Assembly (NCBI GenBank): GCA_023386235.1
Contig: JAEWKC010000015.1
Span: 1 to 42,080, forward strand
Source of the DNA: Bacteroidota bacterium
GTDB taxonomy: Bacteria; Bacteroidota; Bacteroidia; Chitinophagales; Chitinophagaceae
Direction of reading: 5' to 3'
Length of the DNA stretch: 42,080 nucleotides
Shown here: positions 7,497-14,965 of the stretch, one piece after another
Layout of the letters: every line of letters starts with the position of its first letter
Numbering within the stretch: position 1 is the first letter of the stretch
The notes under the pieces: generated by a model
The model's input: only the letters and a program-made list of their open reading frames with translations
Told to the model about the DNA's origin: nothing
Databases searched by the model: none
Made by a program: the position numbers and the translations under genes

Positions 7497-8633
7497 ATGG
7501 CAATAACTATTGATGTAAACATACAAGCACTGATTGGTTCTGAGAAAGACACAGAATTAAAAAAGATAGGCGAAAAAATATTGAATGAAGAACGTATCAC
7601 TTTTGACGAAGGTGTTTTGCTTTTTGAAAAAGGTTCTTTAGGCTTTACAGGCGCTTTAGCCAATCATATTAGGGAAAAACAGTGGGGAGATAAAACTTTT
7701 TTCAACAGAAACTTTCATATAGAGCCCACCAATGTATGTCTTTTTACCTGCGACTTTTGTTCTTACTCCCGCAAATACAAGCATAGAGAAGAAGGGTGGG
7801 AACTGAGTGAAGAGCAAATGCTGGATATTGTAAAAAGCTACGACGGACAGCCTGTAACCGAAGTGCACATAGTAGGAGGCGTACACCCTAAATTAAACCT
7901 GCCTTTCTTTATTGAATTATTAAAAAAAATAAAAGCACATCGCCCCGACATTCATATTAAAGGCTATACCGCGGTGGAGCTGGATTATATGTTTCGCAAG
8001 GCAAAGGTAAGTAACAAAGAAGGGCTAGAACTATTGCGTGAGGCGGGTTTACAATCCTTACCCGGCGGCGGAGCCGAGATTTTCAATACAGATATCCGCA
8101 ATCAAATATGCGCCGATAAAGTGGACGCCAAAGGCTGGCTGGATATTCATAAAACAGCGCACGAAATGGGCATGCATTCCAACGCTACCATTTTATATGG
8201 CCATGTAGAAAAATATGAGCATCGCATTGAACACATGGATATGCTGCGACAACTGCAGGATGAAACAAAAGGCTTTAATACTTTCATTCCTTTGAAGTTC
8301 AGAAATCAAAATAACGACATGAGTCATATTCCGGAAACAAGTATTATGGAAGATATGCGCATGTATGCCATTTCTAAAATTTACCTGGACAATTTCCCTC
8401 ACCTGAAAGCATACTGGCCAATGCTGGGCCGGCAAAACGCGCAACTGGCTTTAAGCTTTGGCGTAGATGACCTTGACGGAACCATTGACGATACCACAAA
8501 AATTTATTCAATGGCAGGCAGCGAAGAACAATCTCCTACTCTGTCTACAGAAGAATTGGTAAACCTCATCAAACAAACCGGAAGAACAGCTGTAGAAAGA
8601 GATACTTTGTACAATGAGCTGAAAGTTTATTAA
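7497..8633 (+). CDS. mqnE: Aminofutalosine synthase MqnE (radical SAM)
   Basis: A 378-residue radical SAM enzyme of the futalosine route to menaquinone. It joins the 5'-deoxyadenosyl radical to 3-[(1-carboxyvinyl)oxy]benzoate to give 6-amino-6-deoxyfutalosine. The cluster-binding CxxxCxxC is at residues 81-88 (CLFTCDFC), followed by the TEVHIVGGVHPKL and LPGGGAEIF segments and the MqnE-like stretch ATILYGHVEKYEHRIEHM. These distinguish it from MqnC, the later cyclase of the pathway. It is divergent from porT and lies 40 bases before asnS, so the two may be co-transcribed. No other mqn gene is present in this window, which fits the scattered arrangement common in Bacteroidota. Confidence 0.92.
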   Translation: MAITIDVNIQALIGSEKDTELKKIGEKILNEERITFDEGVLLFEKGSLGFTGALANHIREKQWGDKTFFNRNFHIEPTNVCLFTCDFCSYSRKYKHREEGWELSEEQMLDIVKSYDGQPVTEVHIVGGVHPKLNLPFFIELLKKIKAHRPDIHIKGYTAVELDYMFRKAKVSNKEGLELLREAGLQSLPGGGAEIFNTDIRNQICADKVDAKGWLDIHKTAHEMGMHSNATILYGHVEKYEHRIEHMDMLRQLQDETKGFNTFIPLKFRNQNNDMSHIPETSIMEDMRMYAISKIYLDNFPHLKAYWPMLGRQNAQLALSFGVDDLDGTIDDTTKIYSMAGSEEQSPTLSTEELVNLIKQTGRTAVERDTLYNELKVY

Positions 8634-8673
8634 TCGTAATGCCATATTATATCATAAATCATAAATCAATACA

Positions 8674-10110
8674 GTGTTTAACAACAGAACAAAAATAAAA
8701 GAGCTGCTAAAAGGCGACAAAACGGGCAGTGAAGTAACCGTAATGGGCTGGATACGTACATTTCGCAACAACCAGTTTATAGCTATAAACGATGGCAGCA
8801 GCAATGCGAATTTGCAGGCAGTGATAGAGTTAGGTTCGGTTGATAATGCCACTTTAAAAAGATTGACCACCGGCGCTTCTGTAAAAGTAACCGGAGAATT
8901 GCAGGAGTCTTTGGGCAAAGGACAAAATGTAGAAGTAAAAGTAAAAACCTTAGAAATACTCGGCGATAGCGATGCTGATAAATATCCGCTTCAACCTAAA
9001 AAACACAGCCTTGAATTTTTAAGAGAAAATGCGCATCTGCGCTTCAGAACCAATACATTTGCCGCGGTTTTCAGAGTACGGCACGCATTGGCATTCGCCG
9101 TTCATGAATTTTTCAACAAAAAAGGATTTGTGTATTTGCACACACCTATCATCACGGCTTCCGATGCCGAAGGTGCAGGTGAAATGTTCAGGGTTACTAC
9201 GCTTGATTTAGACAATCTGCCTAAAACCGATGAGGGTAAAATAAATTTTGAAGAGGATTTTTTTGGCAAGTCTGCCAACCTTACGGTTAGCGGCCAGTTG
9301 CAAGGCGAACTGGGCGCCATGGCTTTTTCTGAAATCTATACTTTCGGACCTACCTTCCGCGCCGAAAACTCCAACACTACGCGCCACCTTGCAGAATTTT
9401 GGATGATAGAACCCGAAATGGCTTTTTGCGATATTGAAGATAATATGAACCTGGCCGAAGAGTTTATCAAGTACCTGATTCAGTATGTTTTTGATAACAA
9501 TAAAGAAGATCTTGAGTTTTTAGACAACCGGTTAAAAGAAGAAGAAAAATCATTGCCACAAGACAAACGCAGCGAGTTAGGATTGATTGACAAGCTGAAC
9601 TTTGTAGTACAGAATCCTTTTGAAAGAATTACTTATACCGAAGCGATTGATATATTAATGGCCTCGCCGATGTATAAGAAAAAGAAATTTAAGTTCGATG
9701 TAAAATGGGGCATCGACCTGCAAAGTGAACATGAAAGATACCTGGTAGAAAAGCATTTTAAAAAACCGGTAATAGTAACCGGCTACCCCAAAGATATCAA
9801 AGCCTTTTATATGCGGCAAAACGACGATGGCAAAACAGTTGCCGCCATGGACATACTGGCGCCCGGCATTGGTGAAATAGTGGGTGGTTCGCAAAGAGAA
9901 GAACGTTTAGATCTGTTGCTGCAGCGCATGGAAGAAATGCACATTCCCGCTAAAGAAATGGACTGGTATTTAGATACCCGACGTTTTGGCACTGTGCCGC
10001 ACGCGGGTTTTGGATTAGGGTTTGAAAGAATGGTACAATTTGTAACCGGCATGGGAAATATTCGAGATGTAATAGCTTTTGCCCGTACTCCGGATAATTG
10101 CGAATTTTAA
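8674..10110 (+). CDS. asnS: Asparaginyl-tRNA synthetase
   Basis: A 478-residue class II aminoacyl-tRNA synthetase that charges tRNA-Asn. An N-terminal OB-fold anticodon-binding domain covers about residues 15-100 (VTVMGWIRTFRNNQFIAIND). Class II motif 2 is at about 228-251 (FRAENSNTTRHLAEFWMIEP) and motif 3 begins at about 445 (GFGLGFERM). The AsnS-like ending RTPDNCEF and the extra insertion between about 175 and 205 are typical of bacterial AsnRS. The start codon is GTG; no upstream in-frame ATG gives a better N-terminus. It sits 40 bases behind mqnE and 78 bases ahead of tRNA-Phe. An AT-only hairpin at 10133-10154 may attenuate read-through. Confidence 0.97.
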   Translation: MFNNRTKIKELLKGDKTGSEVTVMGWIRTFRNNQFIAINDGSSNANLQAVIELGSVDNATLKRLTTGASVKVTGELQESLGKGQNVEVKVKTLEILGDSDADKYPLQPKKHSLEFLRENAHLRFRTNTFAAVFRVRHALAFAVHEFFNKKGFVYLHTPIITASDAEGAGEMFRVTTLDLDNLPKTDEGKINFEEDFFGKSANLTVSGQLQGELGAMAFSEIYTFGPTFRAENSNTTRHLAEFWMIEPEMAFCDIEDNMNLAEEFIKYLIQYVFDNNKEDLEFLDNRLKEEEKSLPQDKRSELGLIDKLNFVVQNPFERITYTEAIDILMASPMYKKKKFKFDVKWGIDLQSEHERYLVEKHFKKPVIVTGYPKDIKAFYMRQNDDGKTVAAMDILAPGIGEIVGGSQREERLDLLLQRMEEMHIPAKEMDWYLDTRRFGTVPHAGFGLGFERMVQFVTGMGNIRDVIAFARTPDNCEF

Positions 10111-10165
10111 AATAAACTTGCAGAAAAAATATTTAATAAAAACTTTTTTATTAAGGAAAAAGAAT

Positions 10166-10173
10166 TATTTTTG
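10166..10173 (+). promoter_or_regulatory. Putative -7 element of the tRNA-Phe promoter
   Basis: TATTTTTG matches TAnnTTTG and lies 15 bases before the mature tRNA end. The -33 region is a T-rich run without a clear TTTG. Confidence 0.45.
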
Positions 10174-10188
10174 CAATCCTTTCAAGGA

Positions 10189-10261
10189 GGTGCGATAGCT
10201 CAGTTGGTAGAGCAATGGACTGAAAATCCATGTGTCGGCGGTTCGATCCCGCCTCACACCA
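10189..10261 (+). tRNA. tRNA-Phe (anticodon GAA)
   Basis: All four arms can be drawn: acceptor GGTGCGA with TCACACC, D stem GCTC/GAGC, anticodon stem ATGGA/TCCAT around the loop CTGAAAA (anticodon GAA), variable loop GTGTC, and T stem GGCGG/CCGCC around TTCGATC. The discriminator base is A and CCA is not encoded. The acceptor stem has one C-A mismatch (fifth base pair), unusual for this highly conserved tRNA. A terminator hairpin follows immediately. Confidence 0.95.
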
Positions 10262-10262
10262 C

Positions 10263-10296
10263 AAAAAAACACAGGTCTTATCGCCTGTGTTTTTTT
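10263..10296 (+). terminator. Intrinsic terminator after tRNA-Phe
   Basis: ACACAGG (10269-10275) pairs with CCTGTGT (10284-10290), extended by flanking A and T runs, and ends in seven T. Confidence 0.88.
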
Positions 10297-10374
10297 ATTC
10301 CTGCCAAGTACTTACAAAGATTCTTACATTGATTGAATTGAATGATCTCAACTCGCTCAGGATACTACTAACAA

Positions 10375-10405
10375 AAATCCCAACTACCAGAAGCAGTCGG
10401 GATTT
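10375..10405 (-). terminator. Terminator hairpin of the rpmI-rplT operon (possibly bidirectional)
   Basis: AAATCCC pairs with GGGATTT, with an inner ACT/AGT continuing the stem. On the minus strand it lies 45 bases after the rplT stop and is followed by TTTG. The plus-strand side also ends in a T-rich run, so it may stop transcription from both sides. Confidence 0.72.
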
Positions 10406-10449
10406 ATTTTTCTAAGTTGTCAAACATATTCAGGACAACATGAATCAAA

Positions 10450-10794
10450 TTATTTTACAGAAGCTACCAAAGCTTTAAATGCTTCAGGCTCATTCATAGC
10501 CATATCTGCTAAAACTTTACGGTTGACTTCAATACCGGATTTATTTAATTTATCCATAAATACGCTGTAAGTGATTCCTTCGGCGCGCACACCTGCATTG
10601 ATACGGGCAATCCACAACTGGCGGTATTCGCGTTTTTTCAATTTACGACCTACATAGCTGTAAGTCATACCTTTTTCTACAATGTTTTTGGCAACGGTAT
10701 ATACATTTTTACGTTTGCCGTAAAAGCCTTTGGCCTGGTTTAATATTTTTTTTCTTCTTGCTTTTGAAGCAACAGAATTTTTTGAACGTGGCAT
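10450..10794 (-). CDS. rplT: 50S ribosomal protein L20
   Basis: A 114-residue L20, basic, beginning MPRSKNSVASKARRKKILNQ with the family signature around YVGRKLKKREYRQLWIARIN. L20 binds 23S rRNA early in 50S assembly and in many bacteria also represses its own operon by binding the mRNA leader. It follows rpmI with a 55-base spacer, and a terminator hairpin closes the unit. Confidence 0.97.
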   Translation of the reverse strand: MPRSKNSVASKARRKKILNQAKGFYGKRKNVYTVAKNIVEKGMTYSYVGRKLKKREYRQLWIARINAGVRAEGITYSVFMDKLNKSGIEVNRKVLADMAMNEPEAFKALVASVK

Positions 10795-10849
10795 AAATTC
10801 AAATATTTTAGATCAGCACCTGCTGAAGTTAATTAATGGGTTGAAAAAC

Positions 10850-11047
10850 TTATTTTAAACGTAATAAACGTAAAACAAACGGCTTGTGCGAATCGGCTAC
10901 TTTACCGGGTACGTTTAAAGCTCTTTTACGCTTGGTAGATTTCTTGGTTAAGATGTGACGTTTAAAAGGTTTCTGGTGCATGATCTCACCATTTCTTGTA
11001 ACTCTGAAGCGCTTCTTTGCACTGGAGTTGGTCTTTACTTTTGGCAT
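10850..11047 (-). CDS. rpmI: 50S ribosomal protein L35
   Basis: A 65-residue L35, beginning MPKVKTNSSAKKRFRVTRNG and ending in arginine- and leucine-rich LRLLRLK. It is a small 50S protein, here first in a two-gene rpmI-rplT operon. In most bacteria infC precedes this pair; here infC is absent and about 235 bases of non-coding DNA precede the gene, so the operon has its own promoter and leader. Confidence 0.97.
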   Translation of the reverse strand: MPKVKTNSSAKKRFRVTRNGEIMHQKPFKRHILTKKSTKRKRALNVPGKVADSHKPFVLRLLRLK

Positions 11048-11069
11048 TTTTTAATAATCATTTACGATT

Positions 11070-11103
11070 ACACCCTGCTGGTGTTTTCGGGACGTACCGA
11101 AAA
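11070..11103 (-). promoter_or_regulatory. Structured leader of rpmI-rplT, possible L20 autoregulatory element
   Basis: In the putative mRNA leader two hairpins follow each other. On the minus strand TTTTCGG pairs with CCGAAAA (11097-11103 with 11084-11090) and ACACC pairs with GGTGT (11080-11084 with 11070-11074). They end about 22 bases before the rpmI start. L20 is known to repress rpmI-rplT through leader structures in other phyla; whether this one does so is inference. Confidence 0.4.
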
Positions 11104-11134
11104 ACTTGTAAACCTTACGGGTAAATTTGGAGTG

Positions 11135-11142
11135 CAAAATTA
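11135..11142 (-). promoter_or_regulatory. Putative -7 element of the rpmI promoter
   Basis: Minus-strand TAATTTTG matches TAnnTTTG. Transcription would start near 11128 and give a leader of about 80 bases containing the two hairpins. Confidence 0.5.
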
Positions 11143-11282
11143 TGAATTACTTCTGAAATAGAAAAATAAATATCACCTTTTGTTACAACAACCTTTTAAG
11201 TAAAGCATAGTTGAGGCAAAGATTCTGTCGCCCATCATTTTTCATTCTACAGATGTACTTTGTGATTTAAATTCAGTTGAAA

Positions 11283-11706
11283 TCATTTTGCCGCTTCTCC
11301 AAACAAATCATACAATCTGTAAGCGGTATTGCATAAGTTTTTATATGTTGGTATATTCATCCTGATTAAAATATCAATGCCTAATTCTTGCTCAAGCTTT
11401 GGTTTAATTTTTCGCAACACCGTTATGATAATGTCTCTGTTAATCTTCATCTGTCATAACAATTTGCAATATGGTATCACTTAAAGTACTGAACTTTTGA
11501 TACAATTATATTGGTCAGTTACATATATTGGTTCGGAGCTTCCAGACTTTCTAACCTGAATAACATCATCGCTGTTGCACCAACACCCAAATAACAGATT
11601 TCAACTTTTTCTCCATTTTTCATTTTGTATGAAGCCAAAATCCTTTCTTCTTTTTCAAGAGAGTACATCCGGAAATAAGAAAAAATAAAAAGATTATTTT
11701 TTTCAT
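11283..11706 (-). pseudogene. Frameshifted small lipoprotein pseudogene
   Basis: Joining short frames on the minus strand gives one coherent protein. It starts at 11706 with MKKIIFLFFLISGC, a lipoprotein signal with the lipobox ISGC. It then continues in another frame with LEKEERILASYKMKNGEKVE and ICYLGVGAT, in a third with DDVIQVRKSGSSEPIYVTDQ, then with SDTILQIVMTDED, and finally NRDIIITVLRKIKPKLEQEL up to a stop at 11283. Four frameshifts are needed, near 11655, 11570, 11485 and 11444. The start lies 4 bases after the peptidase stop codon, so it was probably the second gene of that operon. The intact protein would have had about 140 residues; its function is unknown to me. A set of unrelated tiny genes is the alternative but explains the continuous sense less well. 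Confidence 0.65.
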
Positions 11707-11709
11707 TCC

Positions 11710-13827
11710 CTACTTAAAATCCTCATCCATATTGTACAATGTGAATGCCCAGATATCTGCCAGCTCTTCAATCACTTTCGCCGTTGGCTTCCCGGCTCCG
11801 TGGCCGGCTTTGCTGTCTATTCTTATCAAAGCAGGATTTTCACAATCGTAGCCTTCCTGTAATGTGGCGGCAAACTTAAATGAGTGTGCAGGTACTACCC
11901 TGTCGTCATGATCGGCAGTGGTAATCAACGTAGCCGGGTAGCAAATACCTTTTTTAATATTATGCAAAGGAGAATATTTAATGAGGTAATTAAAGTCTTC
12001 CTGTTTGTCGCTGCTGCCATATTCTACCACCCAGCCCCAGCCTACTGTGAATTTCTGGTATCGCAACATATCCAAAACACCTACCTGTGGTATAGCTACC
12101 TGAAACAGGTCAGGACGTTGCGTCATCACCGCGCCTACCAGCAGTCCGCCGTTGGAGCCGCCGCGAATAGCCAGCTTTTGCGGCGATGTATATTTTTCTT
12201 TAATCAAATACTCGGCCGCGGAAATAAAATCATCAAATACATTTTGTTTGTTTTCCAACATGCCGCCTTTATGCCATTCTTCGCCATACTCGCCACCGCC
12301 CCTGAGATTGGCCAACACATAAATGCCACCGTTCTCTAAGAAAGGAATATTGGCTACTGAAAAAGATGGCGTAAGACTTATATTAAATCCGCCATAAGCA
12401 TACAGCATGGTAGGATTGGTACCGTCTAATTGTATTCCTTTTTTATAGGTGATGAACATAGGCACTTTAGTACCATCTTTTGATGGATAGAATACTTGCC
12501 TGGTTTCGTAATCGTCAGGATTGATATTTACTTCCGATTTTTTGTAAACAGTAGATTTTCCCGTAGCTATATCATACCTGAAAGTTGTAGCCGGATACGT
12601 AAATGAAGTAAATGTATAAAAGAAAAACTTGTCATCTTTTTCTCCACCAAAACCACCAGCTGTGCCTACTCCGGGCAATTCAACCGTGCGCTCCAGTTTT
12701 CCTTTATAGTCGTATTGCTGAATATAGCTGTTGGCATCTTTCAGATAATTGGCAAATAATTTACCGCCACCGGTACTTACAAAATTTAATTTATTTTCTG
12801 TTTCCGGAATAATGATTTTCCAGTTATTTACCGCCGGATTTTTAGGATCTATGGACACTACCTTGTAGTTAGGCGCATCTTGGTTGGTGAGTACCAAAAG
12901 CCTGTCGCCGTCGTTATCAATTACATTGGCGTTGGTTGAAAAGCCGGGTATTAAAGTAGTGAAATCCTTTGCAGTATTATCTTTCAGGTCTTTCACTTTT
13001 ATCTCGCTTCCGTCTGTGCCTTCTGAAATACCGAGTATAAGAAATCTTTTATCCTCCGTCAATCCGCCGCCCACATATCTTAATGGGTGCTCTTTATCTT
13101 CGTATATCAGCTTGTCTTGCGACTGCGGTGTGCCCAGCTTATGATAAAATACTTTTTGATATTCCGTCTTGGCAGAATATTTAGTTTTCTCATCTTCGGG
13201 CTTGGTATAACCACTGTAATAAAATCCATCATCGCCATCCCACGAAATGCCTGTAAACTTTACATATTCCAATTTATCGTTTAATAACTTTCCGGAAGGA
13301 AATTCCATAATACGGATCTCCTGCCAGTCGGAGCCCGATGCGGAAACCGCGTAGCCATAATACTTTTGGCTTTTGGAAAGTGAAGTGGCCTGCAGGGCAA
13401 TCGTACCGTCTTCCGATAACTTGTTAGGATCTATCAATACTTTTTCTTTACCTGTCAATCCTTCGCGATAGTACACCACGCTCTGGTTTTGCAAGCCGTC
13501 ATTTTTTCCGTAGATGTAGTATTTGCCCTTTCTGTATGGCGCTCCTTCACGAGGATAATTCCATATTTCTGTAAGGCGGTTTTTTATTTTATCTCTGAAA
13601 GGAATTTTGTTTAAGTAAGCATTCGTAACCACATTTTGTGCTTTTACCCATTGTTCGGTTTGAGCAGAGGTGTCATTTTCTAACCAACGATACGGATCCG
13701 CTATTTTTACTCCGAAATAATCATCTGTATGATTTACTTTTTCCGTAACCGGATAGCTGATTTTTTGTGCATTCAAACTCATAATTCCAATCAATAACAA
13801 CGATAGTGACAATAAACTTTTGTACAT
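11710..13827 (-). CDS. Prolyl oligopeptidase, S9A family, secreted
   Basis: A 705-residue serine peptidase cleaving after proline in short peptides. An N-terminal signal peptide (MYKSLLSLSLLLIGIMSLNA) precedes the propeller domain, which starts with PVTEKVNHTDDYFGVKIADP and DPYRWLEN. The C-terminal alpha/beta hydrolase domain carries the nucleophile in GGSNGG (Ser about 558), the aspartate in ADHDDRV (about 641) and the histidine in AGHGAG (about 676). The frame is open upstream to 13929, but the ATG at 13827 is preferred because it starts directly at the signal peptide. The protein probably acts in the periplasm on peptides. A broken lipoprotein gene follows directly after the stop. Confidence 0.93.
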   Translation of the reverse strand: MYKSLLSLSLLLIGIMSLNAQKISYPVTEKVNHTDDYFGVKIADPYRWLENDTSAQTEQWVKAQNVVTNAYLNKIPFRDKIKNRLTEIWNYPREGAPYRKGKYYIYGKNDGLQNQSVVYYREGLTGKEKVLIDPNKLSEDGTIALQATSLSKSQKYYGYAVSASGSDWQEIRIMEFPSGKLLNDKLEYVKFTGISWDGDDGFYYSGYTKPEDEKTKYSAKTEYQKVFYHKLGTPQSQDKLIYEDKEHPLRYVGGGLTEDKRFLILGISEGTDGSEIKVKDLKDNTAKDFTTLIPGFSTNANVIDNDGDRLLVLTNQDAPNYKVVSIDPKNPAVNNWKIIIPETENKLNFVSTGGGKLFANYLKDANSYIQQYDYKGKLERTVELPGVGTAGGFGGEKDDKFFFYTFTSFTYPATTFRYDIATGKSTVYKKSEVNINPDDYETRQVFYPSKDGTKVPMFITYKKGIQLDGTNPTMLYAYGGFNISLTPSFSVANIPFLENGGIYVLANLRGGGEYGEEWHKGGMLENKQNVFDDFISAAEYLIKEKYTSPQKLAIRGGSNGGLLVGAVMTQRPDLFQVAIPQVGVLDMLRYQKFTVGWGWVVEYGSSDKQEDFNYLIKYSPLHNIKKGICYPATLITTADHDDRVVPAHSFKFAATLQEGYDCENPALIRIDSKAGHGAGKPTAKVIEELADIWAFTLYNMDEDFK

Positions 13828-13880
13828 GCAGGTAAATTTTTTTGAGGTGTGAAAATAAGAAATTTTAAGCAAATACGCCG

Positions 13881-13953
13881 GCAAGAGGTGTAGACACGAA
13901 AATTTTTGAAGCATAATTATTTTCCACATAGGTCTTGTTTCTACACTTCTTGC
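13881..13953. repeat. Imperfect inverted repeat upstream of the peptidase
   Basis: GCAAGAGGTGTAGACA (13881-13896) and TTTCTACACTTCTTGC (13938-13953) are complementary at 14 of 16 positions and are separated by 41 bases. The pair lies in the 199-base spacer between the peptidase start and the panC stop. It may be a regulatory palindrome or a decayed insertion. Confidence 0.5.
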
Positions 13954-14026
13954 ATCTTATGCGAATTAAAACCACAAAGACACGAAGCACACAAAAGGAA
14001 ACTCATTTTTCTGTTGCAACCACATC

Positions 14027-14875
14027 CTAATTCAGAAACATATTATCTATCAACCTTACGCCACCGATATAGCCGGCAAACAGCGCGGAGAGCTTTTGTT
14101 CGCCATTCCACAGTTGCACAGGCTCAAGCGTTTCTGCATCGTGAAAAGAAAAATAGTCTATTTTGTCAAATCCTGCTTCCAGAATATTTCTTTGAGCGTG
14201 GGCGCTTAGCTCTTCCAACTCATAATCTAATAAATGCGCCTGGCAGTACCGCAACATTTTATGTACAACTACAGCTTTTTCTTTATCCTCTTCTGAAAGT
14301 CTTGCATTGCGGCTGCTGGCAGCCAGTCCGCTTTCTTCACGAAGCGTTTCGCCTATGATTAGTTGCGTTGCAATATTTTTCAGCTGTAGCATTTTTTTTA
14401 CAACCATTACCTGCTGCAGGTCTTTTTGCCCCATAAACAACTCATCGGGCTGTACCATGCGCAACAATCTTTCTACCACCTGACATACACCCTGAAAGTG
14501 TCCGGGCCTGAATCTTCCTTCCAAAATGGTCTCTACAAATCCTAAATCGTACTTTTCTTTCAGTTCTGTTCCTTCAGGATACATTTCCTTTACAGACGGT
14601 AAAAAAACTATAACGCAACCATTTTTTTCCAACAGGCGAATATCATTTTCTATGGTGACGGGATATTTTTCAAAATCAGTAGCGTCGTTGAACTGTGTAG
14701 GATTTACAAAAATGCTGCAAACTGTTATATTATTTCTTTGTACCGATTTTTCAATTAACGAAATATGTCCTTTGTGCAACGCGCCCATTGTAGGCACAAA
14801 GCCAATTTTTCTATCTTTATTTTTAAAATATGCTATTTTTCTTTGTAGTAATTCGGTTGTTTTTGTTAAAATCAT
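14027..14875 (-). CDS. panC: Pantothenate synthetase (pantoate-beta-alanine ligase)
   Basis: A 282-residue enzyme that joins pantoate and beta-alanine with ATP, the last step of vitamin B5 synthesis on the way to coenzyme A. The nucleotidyl-transferase motif PTMGALHKGH (28-37) is intact, followed by SIFVNPTQFN, the pantoate site around PGHFQGVCQVVERL, and SSRNARL as the KMSKS-like loop. The length is typical. It is transcribed away from the GT5-like gene with a 90-base spacer between starts. No panB or panD is adjacent. Confidence 0.96.
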   Translation of the reverse strand: MILTKTTELLQRKIAYFKNKDRKIGFVPTMGALHKGHISLIEKSVQRNNITVCSIFVNPTQFNDATDFEKYPVTIENDIRLLEKNGCVIVFLPSVKEMYPEGTELKEKYDLGFVETILEGRFRPGHFQGVCQVVERLLRMVQPDELFMGQKDLQQVMVVKKMLQLKNIATQLIIGETLREESGLAASSRNARLSEEDKEKAVVVHKMLRYCQAHLLDYELEELSAHAQRNILEAGFDKIDYFSFHDAETLEPVQLWNGEQKLSALFAGYIGGVRLIDNMFLN

Positions 14876-14919
14876 AATGTGTACATTTTTTAAAATGCCA
14901 ATATTAGGCTAAATTTCAT

Positions 14920-14927
14920 TAATTTTG
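14920..14927 (+). promoter_or_regulatory. Putative -7 element for the GT5-like gene
   Basis: TAATTTTG matches TAnnTTTG, 39 bases before the ATG at 14966, within the divergent spacer with panC. Confidence 0.5.
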
Positions 14928-14965
14928 CATACTTATTTTATTTTCAGAACGAAATTAGAGGTAGA

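Noticed and set aside
10297..10374. A second tRNA or small RNA after tRNA-Phe
   Set aside because: No cloverleaf could be drawn and the segment lies between two terminators.
13828..13929. Longer start for the prolyl oligopeptidase
   Set aside because: The extra 34 residues precede a perfectly placed signal peptide and are not signal-like themselves.
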